12,642 nt of DNA, taken from the NCBI GenBank assembly GCA_050261495.1, contig JBLNDI010000110.1, positions 1 to 12,642 of the forward strand. Direction: 5' to 3'. A program made the translations under genes and the position numbers. Origin of the DNA: JBMNKL01 sp050261495 (GTDB lineage: Bacteria; Bacillota; Clostridia; Acetivibrionales; DTU013). How positions within the stretch are numbered: position 1 is the first letter of the stretch; the number at the start of each line of letters is the position of its first letter. Positions 1 to 6,979 of the stretch are shown piece after piece. Under the pieces are notes generated by a model. It did not search any database, had not been told where the DNA came from, and was given only the letters and a program-made list of their open reading frames with translations.

Positions 1-976
1 GTATTATGCCGCACAAGGCAATCAGCGTGCCTTCCGTGAATTGAAGAATCAGCACCGCGGCATAGTTTTTCGTAAAAGCATAAAGCATCCATGCAACAGC
101 CACCATCCCCAGGCTTGGATATAAAAGCTTCCTCTCGATATCCGCAAGCCGCGTCCCGGCATATTTCACAATCGCCATGGCGGAAAGGCTTGTTCCGTAA
201 TAGACGGTAATCAGGAGACTCCATCCCCTGGCGGTGACCTTGAGCACATCGAACGCGTAAGGATAAAATGATAAATTAATTGAAATAACACAAAACCCGA
301 TGACCATGTCAACAAAAAGCAATTCGCGGATAACAGGCGTGGTCCGGCAGTATTTGACCGCCTCGCTGAAGTCAGCCATCCCGCCCTGGCGTACTCCCGG
401 CGACGGCTGTTTTCCGTGTCCGCCCATTGCAACGGAAAGCAGCGTGAATATACAGCAAGCAAGGCAACAGATGCTTGCGGCAATTATCGCACAGGCATGC
501 CCCTGCATGTCGATAAGAAAACCTGCCAGCAACGGGCCTAGGATATAGGCTGCCCCGGCAGCGCCCGCCAACTGTGAATTTGCCTTCAGTGCCCCTTTCC
601 TGCCGGTCAATCCCAGTATATATTTTCTTCTTGACGGCCCGTAGAAAACATCAAGAACAGATATTACCACCAGCAGCAGGTATAATTGCGCCGTGTTGCC
701 GGCATGCAGGAACAGCGGCGTTATAATGAACCTCATAATATCGGTCAGGACAAGCACCCTGCTTTCATTTATCCTGTCGCCCAGCACGCCTGCAAAAGGC
801 GACGCGATAATGCCCGGCAGCGCCGACAGGGCTGCGCCCGCGGCGGTAGAAATACCGGAACCCGTGGTTTTATAAATAAGCGTTGTTACTGCAATAAACC
901 TGACGGATTCCCCCAGGCTCAAAATACCCTGACCCGCCAGAAAAAGCGGAAACGCGGCTGTCGCTTTTCTCCGCAT
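1..976 (-). CDS. MFS transporter, efflux type (3' end cut by window edge)
   Basis: The reading frame is open from an ATG at 976 to the left edge, giving 325 residues; the C-terminus lies outside the window. The protein is very hydrophobic, with repeated transmembrane segments from about residue 9 onward. The loop after the second segment (residues 63-79, GVLGDRINESRVLVLTD) fits major facilitator motif A, with the G-x-L-G-D-R core. A second loop near 105-115 (YGPSRRKYILG) is rich in Arg and Lys, as in MFS drug and siderophore exporters of the MFS_1/MFS_3 type. GGGGAA about 8 nt upstream serves as a weak ribosome site; an ATG 14 nt further upstream is out of frame. The gene lies 84 nt downstream of the VanW gene on the same strand. 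The family predicts proton-driven export of a small molecule across the cytoplasmic membrane; the substrate cannot be read from sequence. Full-length relatives have about 400 residues, so roughly 75 are missing. Confidence 0.85.
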   Translation of the reverse strand, partial: MRRKATAAFPLFLAGQGILSLGESVRFIAVTTLIYKTTGSGISTAAGAALSALPGIIASPFAGVLGDRINESRVLVLTDIMRFIITPLFLHAGNTAQLYLLLVVISVLDVFYGPSRRKYILGLTGRKGALKANSQLAGAAGAAYILGPLLAGFLIDMQGHACAIIAASICCLACCIFTLLSVAMGGHGKQPSPGVRQGGMADFSEAVKYCRTTPVIRELLFVDMVIGFCVISINLSFYPYAFDVLKVTARGWSLLITVYYGTSLSAMAIVKYAGTRLADIERKLLYPSLGMVAVAWMLYAFTKNYAAVLILQFTEGTLIALCGII

Positions 977-1030
977 GGCAAATTCCCCATAAAATCATCT
1001 TTAATGATATTATTCGGGAATAGCAGGTTT

Positions 1031-1045
1031 ATGCATGGGATGCAT
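1031..1045. promoter_or_regulatory. ATGCAT-GGG-ATGCAT inverted repeat
   Basis: Two copies of the self-palindromic hexamer ATGCAT flank GGG in the 84-nt gap between the VanW and MFS genes. An ATAGCTAT palindrome follows at 1051-1058. The location just upstream of an efflux gene would suit a repressor operator. No regulator gene is adjacent and I see no good promoter boxes, so this is only a candidate site. Confidence 0.25.
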
Positions 1046-1060
1046 GATATATAGCTATTT

Positions 1061-2116
1061 TCAGGGGCCTTTTTCAATTATATAGGGCATTGGCTTGTAG
1101 CTGCTGACGCCCATGTATTTGGTCTCCATGCTATTGCTCGTGCTGATTGTAATCCACGACCTGACCACGGCGCCGTCCATTCCTTCCAATATAATCTTCT
1201 CTTCGCCCGGCGCCAGTTCGTGGTTTATCTTATATTGCACCGGGGCTTTCCTTATCTCCACTACTTCATGAATCCATTTTACCTCCGGCCCCGGCTGGCT
1301 GCCGTATATCGCCATGTACAGCACATTGCCCACGCCCTTTGCCCATATCATGATATCGGACTTCGTATTGTTCATGAACTTTATGTCTTTAGAGCCGTAT
1401 GATACCGTCGCATCCTGCCCGTACGGGACATAAGGCACCGGCATGCTGTGATTATGCCTTTCAACTATTTTGAGGTTTGCAAGCACTGCAACATTGTAGA
1501 GGGTAGACGCTACTTTGCACACACCGCCGCCAATTGTCTCGGTAAGCGTAGTGCCGATATAGGTAGGCCCTTTTTCGAAACCTTTTTCCTCGGTATACGG
1601 CCCTATGGCGGCATTCTGGGAAAATACCTCCCCCGGTTTTACAACCGTGCCTGCCAGCAAGCTCGCGGCAAGGTGCACATTATACTCTTCCCCCGGCAGC
1701 GGATCCTTCAACACAGTCCTGTAGCCTCCCAGGAGCACATTTGCGCCGTTTCTCAGCCTGGCCTTGATGAACTCTTCGTCATTTTCCCAGGGCATTTCGG
1801 CGGTAGGTCCCGAAACCATGTCTACGCTGACGCCCTCCTCAATTATCTCTTCCGTACTGTAAAGTTCCCGCCAGGAAAGTAAAACAGGCGCAGGATCATC
1901 GGATGCAACAGGCGCAAACCTGTCCATTGCCGCGGGCTCATGTCCGGAAAATACAACCCGCGCCAACATTGAACACGCAGTATGCTCATTCCCTGCAGAT
2001 GCCGGTGCTGCTGGCGCGGCCGGTGTTAGCGGCGTCGTATGAATTGCAGCAAAAGAAGTAATAAATATCAATATCGATATCAATAATATACCAATTGTTT
2101 TACTCAGTTTCGTCAT
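1061..2116 (-). CDS. Secreted/anchored VanW-domain protein with C-terminal G5-like segment
   Basis: The 351-residue protein starts with a basic N-terminus and a hydrophobic stretch (residues 8-25), a signal peptide or single membrane anchor. An Ala/Pro-rich linker follows (about 28-41). Residues ~130-272 form the VanW domain, including the conserved IGGGVCKVASTLYNVA block (196-211), PGEVFSQN (161-168) and HNHSMPVPYVP (221-231). Residues ~283-325 resemble a G5 domain, with PGEEKIILEGMDG and the following V-x-S-W-I strand. VanW proteins (COG2720, YoaR-like) act at the cell envelope and are often joined to peptidoglycan- or G5-binding modules; their biochemical role is not settled, and the name does not imply vancomycin resistance here. 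The long N-terminal peptidoglycan-binding part of typical YoaR proteins is missing, replaced by about 90 acidic residues of no recognised fold. The start ATG has only a distant AAGGA-like site about 17 nt upstream, but no better start exists. Confidence 0.88.
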   Translation of the reverse strand: MTKLSKTIGILLISILIFITSFAAIHTTPLTPAAPAAPASAGNEHTACSMLARVVFSGHEPAAMDRFAPVASDDPAPVLLSWRELYSTEEIIEEGVSVDMVSGPTAEMPWENDEEFIKARLRNGANVLLGGYRTVLKDPLPGEEYNVHLAASLLAGTVVKPGEVFSQNAAIGPYTEEKGFEKGPTYIGTTLTETIGGGVCKVASTLYNVAVLANLKIVERHNHSMPVPYVPYGQDATVSYGSKDIKFMNNTKSDIMIWAKGVGNVLYMAIYGSQPGPEVKWIHEVVEIRKAPVQYKINHELAPGEEKIILEGMDGAVVRSWITISTSNSMETKYMGVSSYKPMPYIIEKGP

Positions 2117-2172
2117 GTTGATATTTTTGTCCGTCCTTTTTGAAAAAAACCGATTAAATATATTCCAGTAAT

Positions 2173-2200
2173 AATATAAAGTTTATTTTCATATTGTCAT
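2173..2200 (-). promoter_or_regulatory. Candidate sigma-A promoter for the VanW gene
   Basis: Reading the minus strand, ATGACA (2200-2195) lies 16 nt before TATATT (2178-2173). Each matches five of six consensus bases. The -10 box is about 57 nt upstream of the VanW start, in the AT-rich divergent region with the EamA gene. I found no comparably good plus-strand promoter for the EamA gene. Confidence 0.4.
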
Positions 2201-2249
2201 TTGGAAAGGATAGTAAAAAATGACAGGCAAAAATGGAGGTCCAAAAAAA

Positions 2250-2663
2250 ATGGTTGTGCTTCTCTCGCTGTTCGGCATGATTTGCTGGGGTGTTGCGCCT
2301 GTCTTTGCAAAAGCAGCGCTGAAAAACATAGACCCGACAGCCGGCCTGGTACTCCGTACAATTTTTGCAGCCAGCGTCGTATCCGGATGGGTCATCATCA
2401 GCGGCAACTTTTCAAAAATCAACAGCATTCCGGCAAGCACATGGTGGCTGATCGGAACGGAAGCACTCCTGGCAACCCTGGTAGGGGACCTGGCATATTA
2501 TGCGGCGTTGAAAAAAGGCGACGTATCGCTGGTCACGATTATCATGTCAAGCTCGCCTCTTATCACCATATTGTGCTCCGTATCGTTTCTCGGTGAGCAA
2601 ATAACGCTGGCCAGGCTGGTCGGAGCAATCCTGGTCATAGCAGGGATCATTTTGATCGTCTAA
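2250..2663 (+). CDS. Single EamA-domain (half-size DMT) transporter
   Basis: From the ATG at 2250 the protein has 137 residues with about five hydrophobic segments (roughly 2-20, 31-53, 62-88, 90-113 and 117-137). This is one EamA unit, half of the usual ten-segment drug/metabolite transporter. Helix motifs such as CWGVAPVFAKAAL near the N-terminus and FLGEQITLARLVGAILVIAG at the end are typical of EamA. Such half-size members are expected to work as dimers in the cytoplasmic membrane; substrate unknown. Start choice: GGAGGT (2235-2240) lies 9 nt before the ATG at 2250, and the protein then begins directly with helix 1, as in short family members. An in-frame ATG at 2220 with AAAGGA (2205-2210) would add ten residues and is the alternative. 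It is the only plus-strand gene: divergent from VanW and convergent with the exporter permease, 41 nt away. Confidence 0.85.
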   Translation: MVVLLSLFGMICWGVAPVFAKAALKNIDPTAGLVLRTIFAASVVSGWVIISGNFSKINSIPASTWWLIGTEALLATLVGDLAYYAALKKGDVSLVTIIMSSSPLITILCSVSFLGEQITLARLVGAILVIAGIILIV

Positions 2664-2681
2664 AATTTTTATTTTATGTTC

Positions 2682-2712
2682 ATGAGTGAATAGCCCCCTT
2701 GGCCTCACTCAT
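2682..2712. terminator. Hairpin between convergent genes, possible weak bidirectional terminator
   Basis: ATGAGTGA (2682-2689) pairs perfectly with TCACTCAT (2705-2712) across a 15-nt loop; GCC and GGC inside the loop can extend the stem across a small internal loop. It lies between the ends of the convergent EamA and permease genes and covers the permease stop codon. No clean T-tract follows on either strand: the AT-rich run 2661-2679 reads as A-rich RNA from the minus strand. It is therefore not a textbook intrinsic terminator. Confidence 0.35.
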
Positions 2713-3919
2713 ACCTCAACGACTCTATCGGATCCAGGTCGGCGGCCCGTTTTGCCGGGTAGACCCCGAAGATGATTCCCAGGACAACCGACCCCAGGAA
2801 GGCAAGTATAATTACAGCAAAATCGATAACCGGGGGTATTTTTATCAGCGCGGATATAACGCCGCCCGCGGTAATCCCCAGAACAATACCTATCAGGCCG
2901 CTGATGCCCGTCATTATAATTGATTCGGTGAGAAACTGGAGAACTATGTCCTTTTTCTGGGCGCCCAGCGCTTTCCTTATCCCGATTTCCCTTATTCTCT
3001 CGGTCACGGAAACAAGCAGTATGTTAACAATTCCAATGCCGCCGACAATCAGCGTTATGATCGCAATCACGAGCAATATCGACGAAACGACTCCGAGTAC
3101 GTCACTGACGGCTTTCTGTATGTCGGCCGAGTTTTGCGCAATATAAATGTCTTTGCCGCCATGCTTCATTTCAAGGTAACTGACAATCCTGTTTCCGACC
3201 TCGCGCAGCTTGTCTTTTTCGGTCAGCGTGACATCTATGGAGCTCAGCCTTTGACTGTTCGGGTACAAGGACTGGACCGTAGTGATGGGCATATATATTA
3301 TCGCAGGTATCATGTCGCTGCTGAGCATGCCTTCAAACATGTCGTACCCGCTGTCCATCACGCCGATTACCTTAAGAGATACCGTATTCCCTGAGGACGT
3401 CTTCAATTGTATCACTTCGCCGACAATATCCTGCCCTTCCTTGTAGAACTTTTTAACAAAAAGCTCATCCACGACAACCGCCTTGGTCCTCTTGGCTACG
3501 TCGAACTCGTTAACAAACCGCCCGTATGTCATCTCGATGAGACCGAAATTTTTGAATTGGGACGACACGCCCATGACAACGGCGTCCTTGGTTTTGTCGC
3601 CGATTCTGAGCACGCCGCTTCTTTGTATGTATGTGGCTATATTTTTTATTTCGGGCGCGATTTCCTTTACGTAATCCAAGTCTTTCAATGTCAGCCATTC
3701 CCGTTTATCCACGTTGAAATTTTTATAACTGATACTTATCGTATTCGCGCCGATTTTTTCGAACTGGGCGTTCATGTATCCCTCGGTGGCGCTGCTGATG
3801 GCCATGATGGTAATAATGGAGAATACGCCCATCACTATTCCGAGCATGGTTAGGATTGAACGAAGCTTATTCACTTTCAGGCTGTCAAAAGCCTGCTTGA
3901 AACTTTCGGAAAAGTTCAT
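2705..3919 (-). CDS. ABC exporter permease, MacB/FtsX type (YknZ-like)
   Basis: This 404-residue membrane protein has the MacB topology. A first transmembrane helix (about 21-41) is preceded by the conserved cytosolic SLKVNKLRSILTMLGI. A large extracytoplasmic MacB_PCD-type domain spans about 45-260. Three C-terminal helices follow, with the FtsX signature GIGIVNILLVSVTERIREIG and then IRKALGAQ. The end PAKRAADLDPIESLRYE is the classical tail of these permeases. It should form a dimer driven by the ATPase at 6174-6908 and work with the adaptor encoded 42 nt upstream. The start is supported by GAGGT 6 nt before the ATG. MacB-type machines do not carry substrate across the membrane interior but couple ATP hydrolysis to movements of the outer domain. 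Substrate is unknown; by analogy with B. subtilis YknWXYZ it may be peptide defence. Length is normal and no damage is visible. Confidence 0.92.
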   Translation of the reverse strand: MNFSESFKQAFDSLKVNKLRSILTMLGIVMGVFSIITIMAISSATEGYMNAQFEKIGANTISISYKNFNVDKREWLTLKDLDYVKEIAPEIKNIATYIQRSGVLRIGDKTKDAVVMGVSSQFKNFGLIEMTYGRFVNEFDVAKRTKAVVVDELFVKKFYKEGQDIVGEVIQLKTSSGNTVSLKVIGVMDSGYDMFEGMLSSDMIPAIIYMPITTVQSLYPNSQRLSSIDVTLTEKDKLREVGNRIVSYLEMKHGGKDIYIAQNSADIQKAVSDVLGVVSSILLVIAIITLIVGGIGIVNILLVSVTERIREIGIRKALGAQKKDIVLQFLTESIIMTGISGLIGIVLGITAGGVISALIKIPPVIDFAVIILAFLGSVVLGIIFGVYPAKRAADLDPIESLRYE

Positions 3920-3933
3920 GCCAGTACCTCTCT

Positions 3934-3952
3934 TTTTTTCGCACCGAAAAAA
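3934..3952 (-). other. Hairpin directly upstream of the permease ribosome binding site
   Basis: TTTTTTCG and CGAAAAAA form an 8-bp perfect inverted repeat with a 3-nt loop. In the transcript it sits between the adaptor stop codon and the permease ribosome site (3926-3932). It could influence relative translation or mRNA processing of the two genes. With mostly A-U pairs it is weak, and a termination role is unlikely inside the operon. Confidence 0.3.
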
Positions 3953-3961
3953 GCCGGCCGC

Positions 3962-5224
3962 CTATTTTTTAATCCTGACGCGCATTCCTTCCCTATAGCT
4001 CGGCTGGGGATCAACCACCACAAGGTCGCCTTCGTTGAGCCCGTCAAGTATTTCTACCTGCATATCGGAATTTATGCCTACGGCAACTTGCTTTTTGCTT
4101 ATGGTCAGCTTGTCTTCGTCGATTACAAACACCATGAAGTTATCATCCTTGTCCGGCGTAATCGCCTCCATCGGGGCCAGCAGGACATCCTTCTTTGATA
4201 TGGCCGCTATCTCGCATGTTACGTTCAAACCCGGCTTCAACGCGCCGCCCGCCCCGTCTATATCTATAAGCACTTCGACAACCGTTTCGTTTCCGCTTGC
4301 CGTCACATTTGTCACCGCAACCGGAGAAATGCTTTTTACGCTTCCGGTTACTTCTATATCTTTACTGATTGCATCGCCGGTTATCCTGACTGCCTGTCCT
4401 TTTGCGACATTTTTAATGTCATATTCATTAACTTTGGCTCTTACCTGCAGCTTATCCGGGTTAATCACCTTGTAAGCGGGCTGCATGCTGCCGGTAAATG
4501 CCCCCTCCTGCACGCCTATCCTGGCTATCATCCCGTCAATGGGGCTTTTGCAATCATTTTCGATAGCGGCGATTTTCTTTTCCAGGTCGGATATCTGTAT
4601 ATCCAGCACTCTAAGGCTGTCTTCCGCCGACTTTTTGGAATTCTTCCTGTTTTCAACCGCCGCGGCATATGCTATCCTGGCGTTGTGCAAACCGCTTACA
4701 CCTGATTCCGCCTCCTTGAAAGCCTTTTCCGACATGTCCAGTTCCGCCTTGGATATCGCGTTTGCTGCGTATAACGCCTTATTATCTTCATAGGTTTTCT
4801 TCGCGTCCTCGTAATTGCGCTCTGCGGCTTTCAAATTGTTATATGCCCTTTCCACCTCGGCATCCAGCACTTTTGAATTAAGCGACATCTGCTGCGTGTT
4901 CCTGTTTACTTTCAAAGTCTCCAACTGGGAATACAAGGCGCTTAAATCCAGTTCAAGGATTTGCTGCCCCTTCGATACTTTTTGACCTTCTTCCGCAAGT
5001 ACCTTCGTTACTTTCAGCGGCGTATCGAAAAAGATCTCGGCTTTTTCAACTTCTTCAACAACCCCGTCCGAGGATATGAGCGACGAAAGCTCCCCTTTTT
5101 CAATTCTTGCCGCATCGACCGGAACGGCGTTGCCGGAAGAACCGGCTGCCTTAATAATACCCACGGTTATAAGGGTCGCTGCAGATATACCTATGATCCC
5201 CCCGATAATTACCTTCCTGTTCAT
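3962..5224 (-). CDS. HlyD/RND-type periplasmic-adaptor-like subunit (YknX-like)
   Basis: This 420-residue membrane-fusion protein has an N-terminal anchor helix (about 5-26). The first half of a lipoyl/biotinyl-like domain follows (EEGQKVSKGQQILELD, 78-93), then a long helical hairpin rich in Lys, Glu and Ala (about 95-225), and the second lipoyl half (CKSPIDGMIARIGVQEGAF, 225-243). A beta-barrel (about 250-340) and a membrane-proximal domain ending YREGMRVRIKK complete it. In Gram-negatives such adaptors link MacB to TolC. In Gram-positives they assemble on the outer face of the membrane with a MacB-type permease, as YknX does with YknYZ. The start is well supported by GGAGGT 6 nt before the ATG. 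Its neighbours are Yip1 (66 nt upstream) and the permease (42 nt downstream), so it is a component of this one exporter. Length and domain order are normal for the family. Confidence 0.92.
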   Translation of the reverse strand: MNRKVIIGGIIGISAATLITVGIIKAAGSSGNAVPVDAARIEKGELSSLISSDGVVEEVEKAEIFFDTPLKVTKVLAEEGQKVSKGQQILELDLSALYSQLETLKVNRNTQQMSLNSKVLDAEVERAYNNLKAAERNYEDAKKTYEDNKALYAANAISKAELDMSEKAFKEAESGVSGLHNARIAYAAAVENRKNSKKSAEDSLRVLDIQISDLEKKIAAIENDCKSPIDGMIARIGVQEGAFTGSMQPAYKVINPDKLQVRAKVNEYDIKNVAKGQAVRITGDAISKDIEVTGSVKSISPVAVTNVTASGNETVVEVLIDIDGAGGALKPGLNVTCEIAAISKKDVLLAPMEAITPDKDDNFMVFVIDEDKLTISKKQVAVGINSDMQVEILDGLNEGDLVVVDPQPSYREGMRVRIKK

Positions 5225-5290
5225 CGCAAAACCTCCGCGAAATGTCTTACTCGTTATGCATGTCCCTCTTTACCGGCGCCGTTATGTTGC

Positions 5291-6043
5291 CTACATAAAC
5301 GCCTTTACCGCCAAAGTGCCGGCTATGCTGATAATCACACCGATAATGAATATTCCCGCAACAATACTATATACGTATTTCTTTTTTAGTTTGCTCACTT
5401 CGGTAAACCCTATCGCCATAACGGCATAATTCCATATGGACACTATATCTATTCTCGCCAGTATGGCGTAAAGAACGGTGCCAGCCATATCGGCGCTTGC
5501 CAGCGTTGCCAGGCTGGTAAGGCGGACTTCGTCATGCAGGCTTCCCGTAATAAACGATATCGGTATGCAAAGCAGCGTATACAATACGGGAATCAAATTG
5601 GCATGGACCACAACCGAAAGGTATGCTTTGAATTTCCCCTGCCCGCCAATCAATTTCAATATGGCAAAGAAAACAAAGGTAATGAATAAAATCACAAAAA
5701 TCATCACCGGCGGGGTACCGATCAACCCTGTTTTTACTGACACCGGCAGGCTCGCTTCAATCATCTCCGGCGTCATCTCAAGGCCAAAGCTCTCATAAAA
5801 CCCGGAATCCGCCTGCCTAAGCGCCTCCTCCCGAATCCTGTCCGTATACAGGGTCAGTCTCGATAAATATAATGTTGCCTGCGCCAGGGCGCCGGCTATC
5901 AACCCGAAAAGCACCCTCGGCTTTTCCGCCAGTTCCGCCGCCAGCCTGCCCGGTGATGTAAATACCCACAACAGCCTTTTGAAAAAACCCGGCCTCTTGC
6001 AGGCAACTACCTCGTTTGCGTTTTTCACCCGGATATCGGACAT
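5291..6043 (-). CDS. Yip1-family membrane protein (YknW-like exporter component)
   Basis: The 250-residue protein has a short basic cytosolic N-terminus and the amphipathic FFKRLLWVFTSPGRLAAEL entry typical of bacterial Yip1 (PF04893) proteins. About five or six hydrophobic segments follow: roughly 43-62, 108-133, 140-165, 182-200, 203-216 and 224-247. Residues 64-107 are polar and probably extracytoplasmic. On its own the sequence suggests only a polytopic membrane protein. The context is decisive: in B. subtilis the Yip1 protein YknW is encoded with YknX, YknY and YknZ, and is reported to be needed for the complex to assemble or function. Here it sits between the ATPase and the adaptor genes. 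GAGGT lies 8 nt before the ATG. Its leader carries the decamer repeat array at 6088-6167. The role in this organism is inferred from family and neighbours. Confidence 0.82.
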   Translation of the reverse strand: MSDIRVKNANEVVACKRPGFFKRLLWVFTSPGRLAAELAEKPRVLFGLIAGALAQATLYLSRLTLYTDRIREEALRQADSGFYESFGLEMTPEMIEASLPVSVKTGLIGTPPVMIFVILFITFVFFAILKLIGGQGKFKAYLSVVVHANLIPVLYTLLCIPISFITGSLHDEVRLTSLATLASADMAGTVLYAILARIDIVSIWNYAVMAIGFTEVSKLKKKYVYSIVAGIFIIGVIISIAGTLAVKAFM

Positions 6044-6087
6044 ACCATCAACCTCTTTCTTTACTTGTTTTCGGGGATTAAACCCCT

Positions 6088-6167
6088 CCCTGCGTCACCC
6101 GGCATCACCCGGCATTCTCCCTTATCGACCGGCACCACCGGGCATAACCCGGCATTACAGGGCATAA
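6088..6167 (-). repeat. Eight-unit degenerate 10-bp tandem array, unit TRATGCCGGG
   Basis: Read on the minus strand, eight consecutive decamers run without gaps: TTATGCCCTG, TAATGCCGGG, TTATGCCCGG, TGGTGCCGGT, CGATAAGGGA, GAATGCCGGG, TGATGCCGGG and TGACGCAGGG. The fifth unit is the most decayed. The array fills most of the gap between the ATPase stop and the Yip1 start. Ten bases is close to one helical turn and is not a multiple of three, so it is not a coding repeat. CCGGG in unit 2 can pair with CCCGG in unit 3 (loop TTATG), so short hairpins can form in RNA. A GGGG/CCCC mini-hairpin (6073-6086) lies just downstream. Confidence 0.75.
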
Positions 6168-6173
6168 TGCATC

Positions 6174-6908
6174 TCACACAACCGCCTGTGATTTCAGTTG
6201 CTTTATAATCTCCCTTGCATCGACGGGCCGGTCAACCTTCTCGTCGCTTATTATCAAACCGTCCCTGAACCTTATGGTTCTCTTCGTATGCAGGGCTATA
6301 TCCGGTTCGTGGGTCACGATGACTATGGTAACGCCTTCCCTGTTCAACTCCTGGAATACTGCCATGATGTCCTCCCCGGAAGCGGTATCCAGGTTTCCGG
6401 TAGGTTCGTCCGCAAGTATTATAGCCGGGTCGTTAACCAGGGCCCGCGCTATCGCAACCCTTTGCTTTTGCCCGCCTGACAGCTCGTTCGGTTTGTGGTC
6501 CATCCTGTCCGCAAGGTTAACCCGTTCCAGAGCCTCGATTGCCTTCGCCCTGCGTTCTTTCCTGCCCAGTCCCGCGTAAACCAGCGGTATTTCCACGTTT
6601 TGCAGCGCCGTTATCCTTGGAAGCAGATTGAATGATTGAAATACAAAGCCGATTTTCTTATTTCGTATCCTGGCAAGCTGGACGTCGTCCATTTCCGAAA
6701 TGTTTATCCCTTCAAGCTCATAATGGCCGCTAGTCGACCTGTCAAGGCATCCGATTATATTCATGAGGGTTGATTTCCCGGAACCGGAAGGCCCCATGAC
6801 GGAAACAAGTTCGCCTTTATCAATATCCAGGTTGATGTTTTTAAGCGCCTCTACCTGGACTTTTCCGGTGTCATATATCTTTCTTATACCCCTCATCTTT
6901 ATAATCAT
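6174..6908 (-). CDS. ABC exporter ATPase, MacB/LolD type (YknY-like)
   Basis: With the start at 6908 the protein has 244 residues and a complete nucleotide-binding domain. Walker A is GPSGSGKST (39-47), Q-loop Gln is 91 (FVFQSFNLLPRITALQNV), the ABC signature is LSGGQ (143-147), Walker B is IILADE (163-168) with the following PTGNLD D-loop, and the switch His is 200 (IVIVTHE). The LDRSTSGHYELEG and NLLPRITALQNVEIPL segments are typical of the MacB/LolD/FtsE branch. It should sit on the cytosolic face and power the permease at 2705-3919. AAGGA lies 10 nt before the ATG at 6908; an upstream in-frame ATG at 6962 adds 18 residues but lacks a ribosome site, and MIIKMRGIRKIY matches the normal N-terminus. 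It is the first gene of the exporter operon, 142 nt after ribF and 130 nt before Yip1. All key residues are present. Confidence 0.95.
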   Translation of the reverse strand: MIIKMRGIRKIYDTGKVQVEALKNINLDIDKGELVSVMGPSGSGKSTLMNIIGCLDRSTSGHYELEGINISEMDDVQLARIRNKKIGFVFQSFNLLPRITALQNVEIPLVYAGLGRKERRAKAIEALERVNLADRMDHKPNELSGGQKQRVAIARALVNDPAIILADEPTGNLDTASGEDIMAVFQELNREGVTIVIVTHEPDIALHTKRTIRFRDGLIISDEKVDRPVDAREIIKQLKSQAVV

Positions 6909-6919
6909 GGGATTCCCAT
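6907..6919 (-). promoter_or_regulatory. Inverted repeat overlapping the ATPase start codon
   Basis: ATGGGA and TCCCAT flank a single central base. The repeat lies between the AAGGA ribosome site and the start, and includes the first two bases of the start codon. It could be a small operator or form a short ATGG/CCAT hairpin that limits access to the start. It could also be chance. Confidence 0.25.
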
Positions 6920-6979
6920 CCTTCTTTTTGCTCAAGTTTATAAAGGATGACCGTTGCCGCATCGTTTCCGCTTTTCATT

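Noticed and set aside
211..483. Minus-strand 90-codon ORF and several plus-strand ORFs between 300 and 1054
   Set aside because: They are out-of-frame shadows of the MFS transporter, whose own frame is open from 976 to the left edge and gives a coherent membrane protein.
1061..2116. Vancomycin resistance cluster
   Set aside because: Only a VanW-domain protein is present; no vanA/B ligase, vanH, vanX or two-component genes accompany it.
6088..6167. CRISPR array or phage attachment site at the decamer repeats
   Set aside because: Units are 10 bp and contiguous without spacers, and no cas, integrase or tRNA gene is nearby.
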